Shown here: positions 60,936 to 64,000 of the stretch, one piece after another
How the letters are laid out: every line of letters starts with the position of its first letter
Position numbering within the stretch: position 1 is the stretch's first letter
NCBI RefSeq assembly: GCF_043290135.1
Contig: NC_134704.1
Location: 9,481,501-9,545,500, forward strand
Origin: Rhipicephalus microplus
Lineage: Eukaryota > Arthropoda > Arachnida > Ixodida > Ixodidae
Length of the DNA stretch: 64,000 bases
Direction: 5' to 3'
The notes under the pieces: model-generated
What the model was told of the DNA's origin: nothing
The model's database searches: none
Seen by the model: only the letters and a program-made list of their open reading frames with translations
Made by a program: the position numbers and the translations under genes

Positions 60936-63900
60936 CGTCACCACAATGGACCAGCAAGGTGGGACTGAGAGTTGGTATATAGTTCTTCCATCTGACTGTC
61001 AGTGTGTCTTCCTGCTGGCCATGTTCACAAGTGCTGCCCTTTTCAGAAGCCATGTTAGTTGAAGCTGCACATCAGAAAGGGCGCCAGCCACACGATCGAC
61101 TGCTAAGTGATGCTCCATACTGTACTGCTCACGGCCGATCCCAACTTTGCGTTCCCAACTGCCAAGACATATATAGCGCAGCTGTATTTCGCACTAAAGG
61201 CTTTAGAGAAAAGCAAATAGTAAAGGACAATAAAAGTACACCCATAACAACGCCAAAATCAGCGCGAGCTCCAGTTGCGGCTCCTTAGAGCTGTCGCCAA
61301 ATGGGATTCTCCTGCCACTCAGAGCAACCTGTCCGGCACGCCATAAAAAGGCGCACCAGGTTGGACGAGCACTGTCAAATAAAGAAAATGCAAAAAAAAA
61401 AATGCGAGAGTGACGAAAAAGCACGGAAGTGGTGAGGAGCCCGCCATACAGGAGAAAGTGTGTAAGGGGGTGCAGAATAAAAGAAAAGTAAAATGTAAGA
61501 TATACGAAAGCGCACGAATAAAGGTACCGACGGGAACGAATTTGCATTCTAGGTAAGTAAATTTTATTTCGAGTGCCCTTAGCTCCCCGCTCTTTTTTTT
61601 GTTTGTGTGTGTGCTCACCCGGACTTTTCTGTTTGCAGTTCTCCTGGTATGCAAAAAAGAAAATTGTCCACCGTCCCCACCAAGGTGTAATCAAGTTCGA
61701 AACGTGCATACTTGTTGAGCGAGTAAAGAAAAAGAACATAACAAAAGAAGATAACTAAGCCATAAATGTATTTTACACGAACCGTTTCCTGAGTGTAAAG
61801 AAATTCTGAATCTGTTCGAAAATTGTATACGCATGCCAAAAATGTTTAATTTTTGTTTCTATTCATGCATCAGCACATAAAGAGAGACATAAGCAAGAAA
61901 ACCATTCCCCGTTATAACATTTTTGTGATTCTCTGTCGTGCGCCAATCATAAAAGTGTTACAGTCAGGGTCAGAGAGCAATAGTATCTGTAATAGTTTAC
62001 AGGCTCACACTTCGAACTATACACCGCCATTTTAAGCTATTAGTGTTCTTTGGCCGGAAGTTCTATAAACCTATATTATTAGTAAAGATCAAAGTCTTAA
62101 TAATTTTAAATGCGTTTTTAGGCACAGAAACAATATCAGAAATGTTTGTGCATGCTAAAAACTGTGCCGGCACGCATTATGAGCATTAGCATAAAAGAAG
62201 TGACTAGCCAGATAAAAATCTAGTATTTCATACATTCAATACTAACGACATGCAAGAAACTGCACAATGAAGTGGCTCATGTATCAAAACACACGACATA
62301 AAAAACTCGCACATAACTTTGTTTTCATGCGATTCTTGCCGAACAAACAAAATTGTATGAATATAACATTGGGGGGGGGGGGGAAGAGAGAGAGGAAAAA
62401 AACGTGAGCAAGAGTTTCACGTATTTAGTCACCTTTTCTTACGTGTTGAAGTGGAACGCGCAATTTTGTGAACCTGGTGCATCTTCCGGAGCAGCGCGAA
62501 AAGGCAGAAAATTCTTATGTGACAAGGCGTGAAACAATATTTGTAGCGTGTCTCAGTGCTGGTTTTTTGTTTCGGTGCTGTTCAAAGTTTGGGAACGCGA
62601 TGCACTTGGGGACGTGCCTTATCATCTGAGGCCCAGAACCCCGCTCAAGTGTTGCTCGGCCAAGACGGAGAGCGTCTCTTGTTAAAAGCCATGTCTGCGG
62701 CGTAGCTTTCTCAGCAGGGACACTAGCTTGTGATTTATTTGTTTACATTTTGATGAGCTATGTCTGATCGCGCAACTACCTCTTTATGGCTTCCATGATG
62801 GTAGTTACTTTTAACAGTATGAACATAAACCACTGGTCAGTTCAAATGTTACCTTTACAGTTCACTGGTATCTGTCGAAAGTTAAGACGCTTCATGAAAG
62901 AAGAAATATCACGTGTGTTTATCTTTAGGTTAGAGCTCTTGAACAGAATGAATGTTCCTAATCGGCGTCCGGCATTTTATGGCCAGAAATCCTTAGTCAC
63001 AGCTAAGAAAGGTAAGAGTGAGTTGTTCAGCGAAGAAGTCTGCAGAAAATAGTGAAGAAAAAGGAAGCGCGAAATGAAGTGACAAGAATAACCATCTGCC
63101 TCTGTAACTGTAGTCCCGAAATAATTTTTCCTTACAACAATCCTAAGTGCGTCCGTGGAAAAGTGGCGTGTCACAAATTTTCTTGTACCGAAACAAGGAA
63201 GTAAATATTTGTTAACCGCGCACACACGCACATAAACACAACACACACACACAAAACAACATTGAACGGGTAAGAGTGGTGTAAAAAATAAAATGAAGGC
63301 TCGCTTGGATGACGCACCCTGGTTGCAACGCCCATTTCAAGTTTACAGCTCCCCGAAGACGCCGTGGCTGCTTTCTCGAAACAAAGGGGAAAACATGGTC
63401 TTCCATGCGTTGCTCTCGCGGGGATCTGTGAACGACGACACGGTGCTTTGGCGCGGCCGATCCTGGTCGTCACAACCACTGCAGTCTCTGTTTTCTTATT
63501 TCAGAATGCTCTTCTCACCAGAAAAACTTCCCTCGGCTTCCGCTTTCCTTCCTCCGCCTCCCTTTTCATTTCCTTGAGCAGTTTCCCGGCTATCTTGGAA
63601 AAACATTACGGCGGCTACAATTGCCGTCGCAAACCTCGAGCCGGACCACTCGGAGGAACCGGGATCTCAGCACCTCGCCAGCAGGGGGAAAACAGACAAG
63701 AGCAGGCGGAGTGCAGCAGCTCAAGATGGCGCCGCTGGTGTCGCTGGTGAAGGCCACTGCGGTTTGCTCTCGAGAAGAGCACCTCGATTCAGGAACCACG
63801 GGTCGAAGCTCGCCTTGTGTCAAAAGCTGCGAGCGAGAGACGCCTCGACGGTCGTCACACCCGCACTGGCTGGCTTCCTTGTACTACGGGAAAAGCCAGC

Positions 63901-64000
63901 CGGCTAGACGTGCGCACGCGGTTTCGGTTCGCGAAGCGTGTAACGAGAAGCAAGTCTCAAAGATGGGCTCGGAAATACGAACAAAATGTAGCGTTGCGGC
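60936..64000. other. Unrecognised sequence, about 3 kb
   Basis: No supported gene. A G14 run lies near 62370-62383. The ORFs at 61203-61739 (minus, 178 aa), 62786-63052 and 63364-63750 lack recognisable domains. The last 500 bp is CpG-rich and could be the edge of a gene or promoter lying outside the window. Confidence 0.4.

Noticed and set aside
61203..61739. 178-aa minus-strand ORF
   Set aside because: Phe/Leu-rich low-complexity translation with overlapping frames; no domain recognised.

Overview
This window looks like repeat-rich intergenic DNA from an arthropod nuclear genome, most likely a hard tick (Ixodidae). The tick assignment is inference. It rests on several copies of a tRNA-derived SINE that closely resembles the tick family Ruka, together with CR1-, RTE- and I-type LINEs, a Ty3/gypsy element and many long (TA)n arrays. 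I found no host protein-coding gene, rRNA or true tRNA gene I could defend. Nearly every long open frame belongs to a retroelement, is antisense to one, or runs through a microsatellite.

Layout. 0.5-0.7 kb: SINE with a perfect target-site duplication (TSD). 2.4-2.9 kb: 3' remnant of an RNase H-bearing LINE. 3.4-7.75 kb (minus): nearly complete CR1/L2-like LINE with ORF1 and endonuclease-RT ORF2. 9.7-15.2 kb (minus): nearly full-length I-group LINE with zinc-knuckle ORF1 and endonuclease-RT-RNase H ORF2. 16-18.6 kb: three inverted-repeat structures. 19-33 kb: mostly unrecognised sequence with microsatellites, small LINE/RTE/SINE fragments, a foldback pair at 29.2-29.5 kb and a composite tRNA-like repeat at 31.1-31.4 kb. 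33.7-36.6 kb (plus): degenerate CR1-like LINE. 37.98-43.33 kb (minus): complete Ty3/gypsy retrotransposon with two 129-bp LTRs, sitting inside a (TA)n microsatellite. 43.4-43.8 kb: RTE-like remnant. 45.6-46.7 kb: further copies of the composite repeat. 47.8-48.5 kb: (TA)n arrays alternating with hammerhead-ribozyme-like cores, one arranged as a head-to-head palindrome; this resembles Penelope-like element ends. 50.0-51.5 kb: RNase H-LINE 3' end interrupted by a likely TTAA-flanked MITE. 53-61 kb: SINEs and inverted-repeat elements. 61-64 kb: nothing recognised.

How it fits together. The autonomous elements carry their own replication proteins, but every copy here except the gag frame is disrupted, so the locus reads as a transposon graveyard with some recent insertions. 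The two large LINEs each carry a pair of frameshifts that together restore the original frame: +1 and +2 in one, +7 and +14 in the other. The gypsy element has three TGA stops plus loss of the first integrase catalytic Asp, while its LTRs differ at only 3 of 129 positions. The likeliest unusual system is the hammerhead-like/TA-array block at 47.8-48.5 kb; the composite tRNA-like repeat comes second.
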